In this document: positions 1 through 10,516 of the stretch, piece after piece
Position numbering within the stretch: position 1 is the stretch's first letter
Layout: every line of letters begins with the position of its first letter
Origin: Dipodascopsis uninucleata var. uninucleata
Lineage: Eukaryota > Ascomycota > Lipomycetes > Lipomycetales > Lipomycetaceae
Direction: 5' to 3'
DNA: 64,000 nt
Assembly (NCBI GenBank): GCA_030568195.1
Contig: JAJLTO010000013.1
Span: 248,001-312,000 of the forward strand
Made by a program: the position numbers and the translations under genes
The notes under the pieces: model-generated
Told to the model about the DNA's origin: nothing
What the model saw: the letters and a program-made list of their open reading frames with translations, nothing else
Databases searched by the model: none

Positions 1-112
1 TATTTATGTGAGATTGTAAATTGATACCAAGAGAATGGAAGTATTATTATGTAGCTACAGAATTCGTTGCGAATTCCAATTAAGGCAAAATACACTAGTA
101 GCATACACTTAC

Positions 113-1093
113 TTAATTCTGACGGGCAGCAACTCTTTCCGCTGCTTGACGTTGTGCTTCCTTTGTAACTGCTTCTTGTCCAACTTCTCCAAAGACGTCA
201 ATGCCCCAGCGAATAGGAAAGTTCATGCGTTGATGCTTTTCTAGCGAGCAAATAGAATCAAAATCTTCGTCCGAGAGTACAAAGCCCTCTAGGTTTGATT
301 TAATCCTAGATGGAGTGACACTCTTAGGTACGACAGCAGTTCCACGCTGGACTGCCCAGGATACGAGGACTTGTGCAGGTTCTTTATTAAGTTTTTTTGC
401 AATGTTTACCACGAGAGGATCGTCAACTACTCTAGGAATGTTGTAGATGTTATTTCCAAGAGGACTATAACCCGTGATGAGAATATTTTTCTGACGACAG
501 AACTCCAACAATTTTGGTTGCTGGAGATATGGATGTGCCTCTATTTGATTCACAGCCGGTGGAATTTTACTTTCGTCAAGTAATTTCTGTAAACGCTCAA
601 TCGTGAAATTGGAAACACCAATACTCTTAATTTTTCCTTCTGCTACCAACGCCTCCATTTCACGCCAAGTGTCTATAATTGGTGTATCGTCGAGAAGAAA
701 TTCATCTGTGACCGGATCCTTAGGAAATAGGTCACCTTTCGCTCCTGGAACAAATGCTACGGGCCAATGAATCAAGTATAGATCAAGATAGTCTAACTGG
801 AGATCGCTTAGTGTTTGTTCCAGTGCCTCTCGAACGGAAGATGGTCTATGTGCAGTATTCCACAGTTTGGAAGTCACAAATATATCCTCTCGAGGAACTT
901 TGGAAGCCTTGATACCTCGACCGACTTCCGGCTCGTTTTGGTAACATGCAGCCGCATCAATGTGTCTATATCCTATCTCAAGAGCCGCTTTGACAGCATT
1001 CTCTACTTCATTAGGCTTTGAAAGCCAAGTTCCTAGGCCAATCGAAGGAATTTTGTAGTCGGAATTAAGAGTGAAATTCTGAGTAAAAGTCAT
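113..1093 (-). CDS. Aldo-keto reductase (GCY1/YPR1-like)
   Basis: A 326-residue single-exon protein of normal length for the aldo-keto reductase family, which reduces aldehydes and ketones with NADPH in the cytosol. The catalytic tetrad is visible: Asp46 and Tyr51 (in IDAAACYQNE), Lys76 (in VTSKLW) and His109 (in LIHWP). The family signature GVSNF and the C-terminal cofactor-binding segment VPKSVTPSRIKSNLEGF are present. The start is the ATG at 1093, which places the family opening GLGTW at residues 19-23. It is divergent from the adenylating reductase at 1805, sharing a 711-bp promoter. I infer it could reduce the aldehyde that enzyme would release, but this family also has many housekeeping roles. 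Family call is firm; substrate is unknown. Confidence 0.95.
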   Translation of the reverse strand: MTFTQNFTLNSDYKIPSIGLGTWLSKPNEVENAVKAALEIGYRHIDAAACYQNEPEVGRGIKASKVPREDIFVTSKLWNTAHRPSSVREALEQTLSDLQLDYLDLYLIHWPVAFVPGAKGDLFPKDPVTDEFLLDDTPIIDTWREMEALVAEGKIKSIGVSNFTIERLQKLLDESKIPPAVNQIEAHPYLQQPKLLEFCRQKNILITGYSPLGNNIYNIPRVVDDPLVVNIAKKLNKEPAQVLVSWAVQRGTAVVPKSVTPSRIKSNLEGFVLSDEDFDSICSLEKHQRMNFPIRWGIDVFGEVGQEAVTKEAQRQAAERVAARQN

Positions 1094-1804
1094 GTTTTCA
1101 GTCGATAATTAGTAAACAGTACAGGTAATAGAAGTCGTATAGAGCACTACTTATACACAGTTCTCAGCTGAGCAGTGCCGTTTAATACGAATTCCATTTC
1201 CATTTCCAAGTCCGAATTCGAAATTAGAAAGAGAACAGCGTCTTTGATTTCCTGAAATTTCCGTTGTAAATGAATAATAGTACCGGAATAAGTATTTTAA
1301 CAAGTATTTTAAAGGATGGACGGCACGCGGAAAAGTACCCTCCATCGGAAAACGTACCCCGCGCAGGGTCCAAGAGGCAGCAGCGGAAACCTTAAATGCC
1401 TATTTAAGTTTTAAGATATATGTCAAGCGGAGAAGGCTAAACCAAATTAGAATTTATATCCCAACGTGTTATCATCACGGAAACGCGAAATTTCTCCTTG
1501 CCGATGTCCTACAGTAGAATAAAGCATTTGCAGTAATGACCTAAACAAAAGACTGTGTCGTTCTTCGTACTAATCCGCCAATTTGAGTAGAGCAAGGAAC
1601 GGAAAAAAATAGTGAATTCTCCTTAAAATTTGCTACTTAGTATCTCATCTATTAGAAGAAACCTCCTAGAGTATGGTCCATTCAAAGTATAAAGCCTGTT
1701 GCTCATCCCTAATACTCATATATGTCTACTTTCTGCTCATGATAAACCTTTGAGAATCATAAGAACAAATTCAATTATTATTATAATAGACACGAAAATC
1801 TGAC
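1094..1804. promoter_or_regulatory. Divergent promoter with repeated CGGAAA motifs
   Basis: This 711-bp spacer separates two divergent enzyme genes. It holds the hexamer CGGAAA six times: at 1328, 1346, 1384, 1478 and 1600 on the plus strand and 1258-1263 on the minus strand. The first two sit in a longer direct repeat (CGGAAAAGTACCC at 1328-1340 and CGGAAAACGTACCCC at 1346-1360). CGG half-sites are what fungal Zn2Cys6 regulators bind, so a shared pathway regulator is plausible but not shown. Confidence 0.5.
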
Positions 1805-4800
1805 ATGGCCGAGCCTTCATTAGTTAGTAATAGACAGTTTGGACTGATTCCGACTACAGCCAGCTCTGATAGCACTATGGATATCGGGAGCACCATCGAT
1901 AGCTCACTCTATACCGTGGACGATTTGATACGCGATAGAGCACGCAAATTTGGTGACATAAGTGTATTGGCGTATCCTTCGAGTGATAATTCCTTGATTG
2001 ACTATCGTCATTACAGCGGAAGAGACTTGGATAGATTTGCAGATGAATCAGCAAGATATTATATCAGATGTGGACTTGCATTGAAAGCACCTATTTTTAC
2101 TAGCGTCTCCAATGTTATCGGACTGTTAGCGCCATCTGACATGGACTATGTCGCTACAATATTTGGACTGATTAGACTTGGATACACTGTGCTCCTACTT
2201 TCAAACAGATTATCTGCTCATGCGATCGTTAATCTCGTGAAGCAGACAAACTGCACAGCGATTATTTCTAATAGTGTCTTTAATAATACATTGATCGAAG
2301 TCCTTGAACAGCTGCCTGAGCTTCAAAAATTAGATATTATTCAACGCAACCAGTATGATTTGAATGCACCTTCAGGGCCGACAATTCCTCGAAAGAGCTA
2401 TACTGCTGCCGACGCGGAAAAGAATGTTTTTATCGTCCATTCGTCAGGATCGACAGGTTTACCAAAACCTATATTTCAAAGTCATAAGGCGGCTTTGAAC
2501 AACTATGCGTCGTCATTCAATATGAAGTCTTTCATTACGCTTCCTTTATATCATAATCATGGAATATCATCCTTTTTCCGTGCTGTTTATAGTGGAAAGG
2601 AGATATCTTTCTTTAATGCCAAAATGCCGCTGACATCATCTAACCTAGTCGCTTCAATGAGCGTAGTTGGACCAGACCTCTTCTACGGTGTACCATATGC
2701 TCTAAAGCTGCTTGGAGAGTCTCCAGAAGGCGTAAAGTGCTTAAAATCTTGCAAGCTAGTTCTCTTTGGTGGATCGTCTTGTCCACAAGAGCTCGGAGAT
2801 AGACTTGTCGAAGCTGGTGTGAACTTGGTTGGCCATTACGGATCTACTGAGACTGGCCAGCTCATGACTTCGTTTAGACCCGATGGCGACAAGGAATGGA
2901 GCTATCTAAGAGTTCCAACGGCATTGGAACCATACTTACTGATGGAAGAGACTTCAGAAGGGTCTAATATCTATGAATGTGTAGTTCTCGATGGATGGAA
3001 GTCAAAGGTTACAAGTAACTCTGATAATCCCAAAAATAGCTTCAGAACCAAAGATTTATTTGCTCCTCATCCTACAATCCCGAAATCCTGGAGATACCTA
3101 GGGCGCATTGACGATAGAGTGACCTTGATGAATGGCGAGAAAGTCCTTCCTATTCCGATTGAGCACAGGATACGCAACGATCCACTGGTGAAAGAATGTA
3201 TTGTAGTAGGGGTAGGAAAAAGCGTTCCTGGTCTCTTTGTGATCGCCAGCAGTAACGCTGCTGGAATGAGCGAATATGAGATCTTAGACGGAATATGGCC
3301 CTCAATTGAAGATGCTAACTCTCGAGCGGAAGCTTTCTCACAATTGGCTCGGGAAATGGTACGAGTATTACCGGAAGATGCTAATTATCCTCGTACCGAT
3401 AAAGGTACTATCATAAGAGCAGCATTTTATAAGACTTTTGAAACCGAGATTGAGGAATTGTATAACCGATTTGAAAATCAGCCGGAGGGAACTTTATCCT
3501 TATCGATTCCTGAGCTTGAATCGTATCTTCTTGATATTTTCCGTAAGACAGTCGGTATACAACTGGAAGATAGAATTTCCGATTTCTATCAGTACGGAGT
3601 AGACTCTCTCCAGGCGATTAGAGTATGGTCTATTCTTCGCTCTAGTCTAGATTTTAGCGGCCATGGTTCGAAATTGAGTCAAAATGTCATATTTGAAAAC
3701 CCGAACGTCCAAGAACTTGCAAAGCATTTGTACAAGCTCCGAATTGGCGATGTTGATTCGACATTAAGCGACATTGACGCTATGAATGAATTGTATAATA
3801 AATACAAGGACTTCAAGCCACACAAGAAAGGAACTATTCAGCCTGAAGGTGAAACTATACTGCTTACAGGAGCGACAGGCTCTTTAGGTGCACATCTTCT
3901 TTCTCAGCTTATTAATTTGAACAATGTTAGGATGGTATACTGTCTTGTGCGTGCTGAATCTCAAAAGGCAGCCTTAGATCGTGTTCTGAAGTCCCTAGAG
4001 ACTAGATATTTGACTGTTTCCGAGTCCAACATAAGTAAAATCGTGGCCTATAGTGCAGATTTCAGTAGATCTGATTTAGGTCTTCCTGCGCATGCACATA
4101 ATGAGCTTATTAATAGTATGACCAAAGTTATCCATGCAGCTTGGGCAGTGAATTTTAATATCAATGTACGTAGCTTCGAGAAGCAGCACATTGCAGGAGC
4201 TCACAACTTGATTCAATTCTGTCTTGACGTCAAGACAATAGAGCCGTCCCAATTTTATTTCTGCTCCTCAATATCTACGGCCGCCGGCACACCTCTTCCA
4301 GCAACTATTGCAGAGGCTCCTATTCGAGATTTTGCGCATGCCCAGAATATGGGATATGCTCGCTCAAAGCTTGTGACGGAGCATATAGTAGAAAATGCAG
4401 CATTAACGACGGGAATTCATTCTCGTGTCCTAAGAATCGGACAGATTGTAGGTGACTCTGTTAATGGCATATGGAATGACACGGAGGCAATACCACTTAT
4501 GATTAGATCAGCATTGGTATTACACGCTTTACCTGATATTGACGAAATTCCTTCTTGGCTACCAGTAGACTACGTCGCTACTGCTATTCTTGACATCTCT
4601 GGGATCACTGGCTCACTTCCCAATGATACTCCAGAGACTGTCTATCACCTCACAAATCCCAAGACGTTTCGATGGACTTTGGATTTACTTCCAGCACTTA
4701 GAGACTCTGGTCTTGAATTTTCTATCGTTCCTCAACGCAAGTGGATTGACATGCTCAGAAAGGGAGAGCAAGATCCGGTCAAGAATCCTACTGTTAAGCT

Positions 4801-4981
4801 ACTAAATTTCTTTGCGGATAAGTATGATAACGACAAAGTTGGTCGTAGAGGCTTAGTCTTCCAGACTGAGATTACAGAGAATTCAAGCAAGGTAATGAAA
4901 GAGCTACTCGATCCTGTATCTGAAGGTCTCATTCAGAAGTTTGTAGGACAATGGCTGAGGATCTGGAGAGCACAACAGTGA
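1805..4981 (+). CDS. NRPS-like adenylation-thiolation-reductase enzyme
   Basis: A 1058-residue single-exon protein with three domains. Residues about 30-570 are an AMP-forming adenylation domain (core HSSGSTGLPKP near 213, YGSTETGQ near 345, GRIDDRVTLMNGEK near 432). Residues about 575-650 are a carrier domain with the phosphopantetheine serine in YGVDSLQAIRVW near 600. Residues about 680-1050 are a thioester reductase with Rossmann motif LLTGATGSLGAHLL and a YARSK catalytic pair near 848. The family activates a carboxylic acid, tethers it as a thioester and releases it as aldehyde or alcohol with NADPH. It lacks a condensation domain. It is not clearly Lys2, which is about 1400 residues with an extra N-terminal region. 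Such proteins are common in filamentous ascomycetes. Substrate cannot be read from the sequence. Confidence 0.92.
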   Translation: MAEPSLVSNRQFGLIPTTASSDSTMDIGSTIDSSLYTVDDLIRDRARKFGDISVLAYPSSDNSLIDYRHYSGRDLDRFADESARYYIRCGLALKAPIFTSVSNVIGLLAPSDMDYVATIFGLIRLGYTVLLLSNRLSAHAIVNLVKQTNCTAIISNSVFNNTLIEVLEQLPELQKLDIIQRNQYDLNAPSGPTIPRKSYTAADAEKNVFIVHSSGSTGLPKPIFQSHKAALNNYASSFNMKSFITLPLYHNHGISSFFRAVYSGKEISFFNAKMPLTSSNLVASMSVVGPDLFYGVPYALKLLGESPEGVKCLKSCKLVLFGGSSCPQELGDRLVEAGVNLVGHYGSTETGQLMTSFRPDGDKEWSYLRVPTALEPYLLMEETSEGSNIYECVVLDGWKSKVTSNSDNPKNSFRTKDLFAPHPTIPKSWRYLGRIDDRVTLMNGEKVLPIPIEHRIRNDPLVKECIVVGVGKSVPGLFVIASSNAAGMSEYEILDGIWPSIEDANSRAEAFSQLAREMVRVLPEDANYPRTDKGTIIRAAFYKTFETEIEELYNRFENQPEGTLSLSIPELESYLLDIFRKTVGIQLEDRISDFYQYGVDSLQAIRVWSILRSSLDFSGHGSKLSQNVIFENPNVQELAKHLYKLRIGDVDSTLSDIDAMNELYNKYKDFKPHKKGTIQPEGETILLTGATGSLGAHLLSQLINLNNVRMVYCLVRAESQKAALDRVLKSLETRYLTVSESNISKIVAYSADFSRSDLGLPAHAHNELINSMTKVIHAAWAVNFNINVRSFEKQHIAGAHNLIQFCLDVKTIEPSQFYFCSSISTAAGTPLPATIAEAPIRDFAHAQNMGYARSKLVTEHIVENAALTTGIHSRVLRIGQIVGDSVNGIWNDTEAIPLMIRSALVLHALPDIDEIPSWLPVDYVATAILDISGITGSLPNDTPETVYHLTNPKTFRWTLDLLPALRDSGLEFSIVPQRKWIDMLRKGEQDPVKNPTVKLLNFFADKYDNDKVGRRGLVFQTEITENSSKVMKELLDPVSEGLIQKFVGQWLRIWRAQQ

Positions 4982-5297
4982 ACTATAACTATATTGTTTT
5001 AGCTTGATTTGATTTTGCAATTCGTTTATATATTATGAGCACTATAATAGTCTCAGAATAAATTGTAAGCGTTGAGACATTAATAATAATGCAGTTTTGA
5101 AGTAAATAAACATTTTCATGATAATTAAAGATATCAATGATAGCATAGATGATAAAATAACCAAAAACAATTATGCAGGTTGTCGACAGACTACTTGAGT
5201 TCAATGCACCTTCAAAAGAGTCCAAAAAACCAAAACAACCAGAATTGTCAATATAATTTTTACGACGGATAATTCATAAAGCTTGCACTATAACATA
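4982..5297. other. Intergenic, convergent 3' ends
   Basis: A 316-bp AT-rich spacer between the stop of the adenylating reductase and the stop of the ABC transporter. It should hold both 3' UTRs. A minus-strand open frame here has no ATG and looks random. Confidence 0.6.
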
Positions 5298-8200
5298 TCA
5301 ATTTAAAGCAGTGTTCCTCTCAAATGCTTCTTTTGCTAATGCCTCTAAAGCGTCAAGCTCTCCACTACTGCGGCACATATCGCGGAAGATAGAATCATCC
5401 TGTTGGAGAAGTGTATAAGGAGAGTCATATTCACGAACAACACCTGCGTCTAGCACTAGAATTTTATCATAGTCTATGATCGAACGAAGACGATGAGCAA
5501 TAGTCAATATAGTAGAATCTGTGAACTCTGTTCGGATAGTATCCTGAATTTGAGAATCAGTATTATAGTCGATAGAAGCCGTTGCTTCATCCAAAAGAAT
5601 AATCTTTGGAGACTTCAAAAGAGAACGAGCGAGACACATCAGTTGGCGTTGACCTTGAGACAAATTCTGACCGCCTTCTGTTACAGCAGAATCAAGTCTA
5701 TAGAACACATTGACATCTCTGGCTTCCTGCTCAGAAGCAGTTAATTCTCTTGAAGAAGAGGCTAATAAAGTTTCACCAGGAATGTCTTCAATGAGATGGA
5801 CTTGCTTCAAAGCAGTAAAAATCTGCTGATCTGTATAGGTCTCAAAAGGATCCAGGTTAGATCGCACAGTTCCCGCAAACAGAGTAGGATCTTGTGGAAT
5901 TATTGCCAGAGCACGTCGCAAATCCTGTAGACCTATTTTTGCGATGTCAATGCCATCAATTACAATGCTACCAGTATCCGGCTCAAGAAAACGAAAGAAG
6001 GCCGATGCAATAGTAGATTTACCCGCACCTGTTCTACCGACAATACCCACTTTCCAGCCAGGCTTCACTTCAAAAGATATATTTTTTATTACCTGAGGCA
6101 GATCTGGAGCATATCGGAGAGACAAATCTTTAACAGAAATCTGACCATACGCAGGCCAATCGGATGGAGGTCTGCAGCCCTCAATGATAGCTGGGGCTTC
6201 CTGTTCAATGGAAAGATATTCTTGTACACGTTCAACGGAGTTCATATTGATTTCGTTGTCTGCATAGAGCAGAACAACCCAGAACATGCTTTCTGTAAAT
6301 GTAATAGCATAAGTCAAAATCATACCTGCAAGCCCAGGATCTATCTTATCTGCAGAATAAACAACAAGTACTCCAGCAAAGAAAGAGATCAGACCACCAG
6401 TAAGATCAGTTCTAAAACACATCCATCTATTGCAAGCCCAAATGATCCAAAAAGGTCTTGAATTGGTATCAACCTTCTTCATACTCTGCTCAACGAATCG
6501 CTGTTCATAACCATAAGCGCGAATCGTGCTTATTCCAGTAAGTGTTTCTCCAAAGTGCTGATAGATTGGAGATCTAGTGACTGAATGCATTCGCTTGAGT
6601 TCTCGAGAACAATTAAGATATAATAGATTAACGAAGAAGAAAATAACGCTAATTGCAAGACCAACAATAATGAAGCCAGGAACGATTGAACTAATAACAC
6701 CAACAATTACGGCAACCGTTAGGCAAGAATGAATGAATCCAAGGGCATCAACTCCGACCTCTCGATCAATACTTTCAATATCTTTCGAGAATCTATTGAT
6801 GATCTGGCCAACAGGAGTGACGTCAAAGAACCGAGGTTTTGCACGAAGCACGGTGCTTGACATGATTTCAAATAACTTCCGAGATGCATTGAGAGAGCCA
6901 ATATAGAAAATAAGCTCGCGGACGAACGACATTAGAATGTACACAAGACCAATTGCACCATATATCATAATATAAAATGAGGTACTATGCCCTGCACCTT
7001 TGATCGTTTGCATGGCATCCATTGAAAATATCGTTTCGTCTGCAGTTACAGTATTATATCGTTGAGCAAATGAAACCATGTTCGATACACCATCCAACGA
7101 CATAGTAACTGGAACAAACGAAGTAAGAGATCTTGCCATCAAATTAGTAGGTATGGAGCTACCTGATAAATAGTTTTCAATTGTCTGAACAGCTGAAGAC
7201 CAAACACGAACCCAATAAGATTGTAGAATATTGAAGCCTTGATGAGTGAAGATAATAGCTATAACAATTAGCCAATACCAACTATTTCCCATGGCTTGAA
7301 AGTAAGAACGATAAACGGACAATTTCACCATTCCAGTTTGCTGGATCTCAATTGGAGCTTTAGAAGGCGCATCGTCACGAATTATACCATCAAGTTTCGC
7401 ATCTTCGAGGTTTTGTTGTTCTAAGTTTTCACCGACTTGCTCAATGATATCCTTGGAGTTAGGTTGCTTTGAAACTTCTGCAGTTGACTGAGAACGAGAG
7501 ATCTCGCGAGAAGACAAGAAGCTAGCAAACTGCTCGCTGTTCCCTAGAATACCAGAGTCCACGACATCATCTGCAGTTCCCTGAAACACAACATGACCTG
7601 TCTCCATAACAATGATCTTATCAGCCATTGTGGCAGTCAAAGCAACATTATGCGAAACTAGGATACATGTTCGATTGGTCATTAAAGGACCGGTAATACA
7701 GTTTTCGTACAAATATAGAGCTGTATGGGAATCCACAGCAGAAAGACAATCATCCAAAATCACATGCCTAGCAGGAGAATAGAGAGCTCTAGCAAGTGAA
7801 ATACGCTGCTTTTGTCCTCCAGAGAGTGAGATTCCCTTTTCACCAACCTGTGTCTGGTCTCCAGAGTCAAGAATTTCAAAATCTCGGATAAGAGCGCATA
7901 AACGAACAACTTCACGGTAGCGCCTTCTACTGTATTTATTTCCGAATATAATATTTTCGCGGATAGATGCATTGAGTAACCAAGGCGTCTGAGCACAGTA
8001 AGCCACTGATTCTGACAATCCGGTAGAACGATTTATTACAGGAAGCTCAGGAAATGTACATCCAGGAAGATAAACCCGTCCCTTCAAAAGATTCATTTCG
8101 CCTAGGAGTGCAAGTAATAAAGATGTTTTTCCTGCACCAGTTGCACCGACAATCACAGTAAGTTTCCCAGGTTCAAAAGTAATATTTAGATCCTGAAGCT

Positions 8201-10516
8201 TGAAATCATATGACGTCTCTCCCTCTCCCCAAGCAAAGGACGCGTCCTTAAAGCCAATTAATGGAGCATCCGGTTCATCTCGAATGGTACGTAATTGATC
8301 GTATTTCTTTGTCTCCTCTTCGTTGAGAAATTTCTGAACACGTTCTATCGAAGTTGTTGCTTCTATAACGTTTGTTGCCATCTCAGAAAGACGGTCCATA
8401 GGAGTACGCATTAAGTTGAAAAGTGACAGAGAGCTGAAGGCAACTGCAGGAGTTAATTCACGCTTAGCAATAGAAGTATAAAACCAGAAAGTGATGAATG
8501 TAACAACAGTAGGAAATCCAAGCCAAATTGTAGAAGCAATCGCCAAAATTATTACTCTCTTTCGGATCTTCTTGAGCTCCTCACGTCGAATAGCATTCAT
8601 TACAGCTCCAAATCGATCTTCCCATGCAAAGAACTTAATGATCTTAATACTCTGCATGACTTCATTGGTTTTTTGTATACGACGATCAGAGATCGCCAAT
8701 AGCTCCTTCTGTATCTTGCCAAATTCACGAGCAAACTTATAATTGATAGGAAGCAAAGTGAGCATTGCAGCAATACCAGCAATTGCACTTGGACCTAAAG
8801 TCTGATATAAGAGAATCATAGAAACTAGAATCATGCTTATACCTCGAATGAGAGGATTCAATCGAGCAAGCACCTCAATAATTGAATTAGAGTCTACTGC
8901 CATGAGGTTAATAACACGTCCCAAATCAATGGTTTCATCCTCTATTTTCTTATCATCATTAATGACATTCTTGCCATCATCCTTTGCAGTTTCCGAATTT
9001 TGCTTACTACGAGCAGCAGCTACTTCCGCACTATCAGGAAGTTTCGAGAAAACTTTACGTTTCAATGCCTTTGCAAAGAGATCAGCGATGATAACAGCAC
9101 GCATGCTGATCGATGTGCGTCTGAATGTCCAAAGTGTCTGAGCAGAGCAAGTAGCATTGATAACCGCAAATATAAAAAGAAGAACAACATATGTCCATGC
9201 CATATGCCTTGGCGTCTGAGATGTATCCTCAAGATAGATCAATATTTTACGAACAAGGATAGTTGGAGCAAACGACGATATGGAATATGTCATAGACAGC
9301 ACGATACCGTAGAGAAGCCTAAATTTGAAGTACTTAACGACTCCGTATAGCATCGAGTGATTTTGTTTAGCTTTGAGGTATCTGGGCATCAGATATGCAG
9401 ATTGGACGTCTTCAGCCAAGTCCCAGACATCGTCCATTGTAATAATATGAGAGTATCCTCTTTTAACAATAGAATTCACCCAAGAGAAAGTGATTATATC
9501 AAAAACAGACGCATAGACGAGAGGCGGAGGATTGTATTTTTCAGACGAAAGTTGATATGCCGGTCGATCACGTAAAGGAGTGAATATAGCGACTATCATT
9601 AAAACAGAGAAACAAATAAGATCAAACACAATAATAAACCTAGAGAAGTCCGTGCTTGGGTAAATGATGTCTGAACGAACATTCAAAACCGTCAACACCC
9701 ACATAGAGTAATATATAAAGACAGCATGACATCTAGCATAAGGAGAATGGAATCGAGCATTTGGAGATAAACGCACGACAGCATACCACAGAATATGCAG
9801 AGCAACGATGCAAGACGCAAACGTAGAACGTAGAAGAGGCATTCTCTCCGACTTAAGAGATGGATACTGAAAGAGCATGATACTGATCAAAGAGAATGTA
9901 TGAACAGCGGATAGGAAAACGCCAAAGACAACTTCAATAATGATTCTAGTTCTCCTTCCAGATGAAGCATTAAACATGAATACCTCGGCATCTGTAGCGG
10001 AGGGTAGAACGTTTGGTACCTGTTGCACAGCATTCTCATGACCACCTACATCAGGTAAAACGTTTACTTCCTCCGTCGCAATATCGTCATACTCGGCATT
10101 TGCATCAGTTGTTCTCAGTCTATAAATCGGTTCATATCCGTCATCATCTTCATCGATGATTGTATTTGTCTCTAAATCTAAATCTAATCGAGAGTATCCT
10201 GCTTGTCGGCGACCAAACCAAGGCTTTCTTATCCATTTAGGTACTCGGACAGTATTCGAAACTATAAGTAAAGTAAATGACAATAAAACGATAATAATAG
10301 GTATCGCAACGTGCATATATCTGTCATCGTGGTCAGCGCCTAGTTCTTGACCAACAAAGTACATCTGGAATATACTGGCATTGTCTGGTCACGCAACGGT
10401 AGCTAGCCAGCATAGGCTCAATCTTCTCCAGCTTCAATTACCACTCACCTTTCCTTAAAGCACTGACTAAAATCGTCGACAATCCATATTGCCGAATGAC
10501 ATAGCAGTGAAACCAT
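5298..10516 (-). CDS. ABCC-family full transporter (YBT1/VMR1/NFT1-like)
   Basis: A full-length ABC exporter of the MRP/ABCC type, probably vacuolar or plasma-membrane. Two transmembrane blocks each precede a nucleotide-binding domain. NBD1 has Walker A GATGAGKTS, signature LSGGQKQR and Walker B ILDDC, with Asp in place of the catalytic Glu, as is usual in ABCC. NBD2 has GRTGAGKST, LSQGQRQL and LLDEATASID. I propose two exons, 10449-10516 and 5298-10374, with a 74-bp GTGAGT...CAG intron, giving 1714 residues. Exon 1 adds an N-terminus with WIVDDFSQCFKES, which matches the W-x2-DDF-x2-C pattern at the start of yeast Ybt1-type proteins. The alternative is a start at ATG 10364 (1688 residues). 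It may export the product of the neighbouring enzymes, but members also carry bile acids and drugs. Confidence 0.92.

Noticed and set aside
1805-4981. Calling the A-T-R enzyme Lys2 (alpha-aminoadipate reductase)
   Set aside because: It is about 340 residues shorter and lacks the Lys2 N-terminal region; domain order alone is not diagnostic.
4989-5225. Hydrophobic minus-strand frame between two convergent genes
   Set aside because: No ATG and composition expected of AT-rich 3' flanks.
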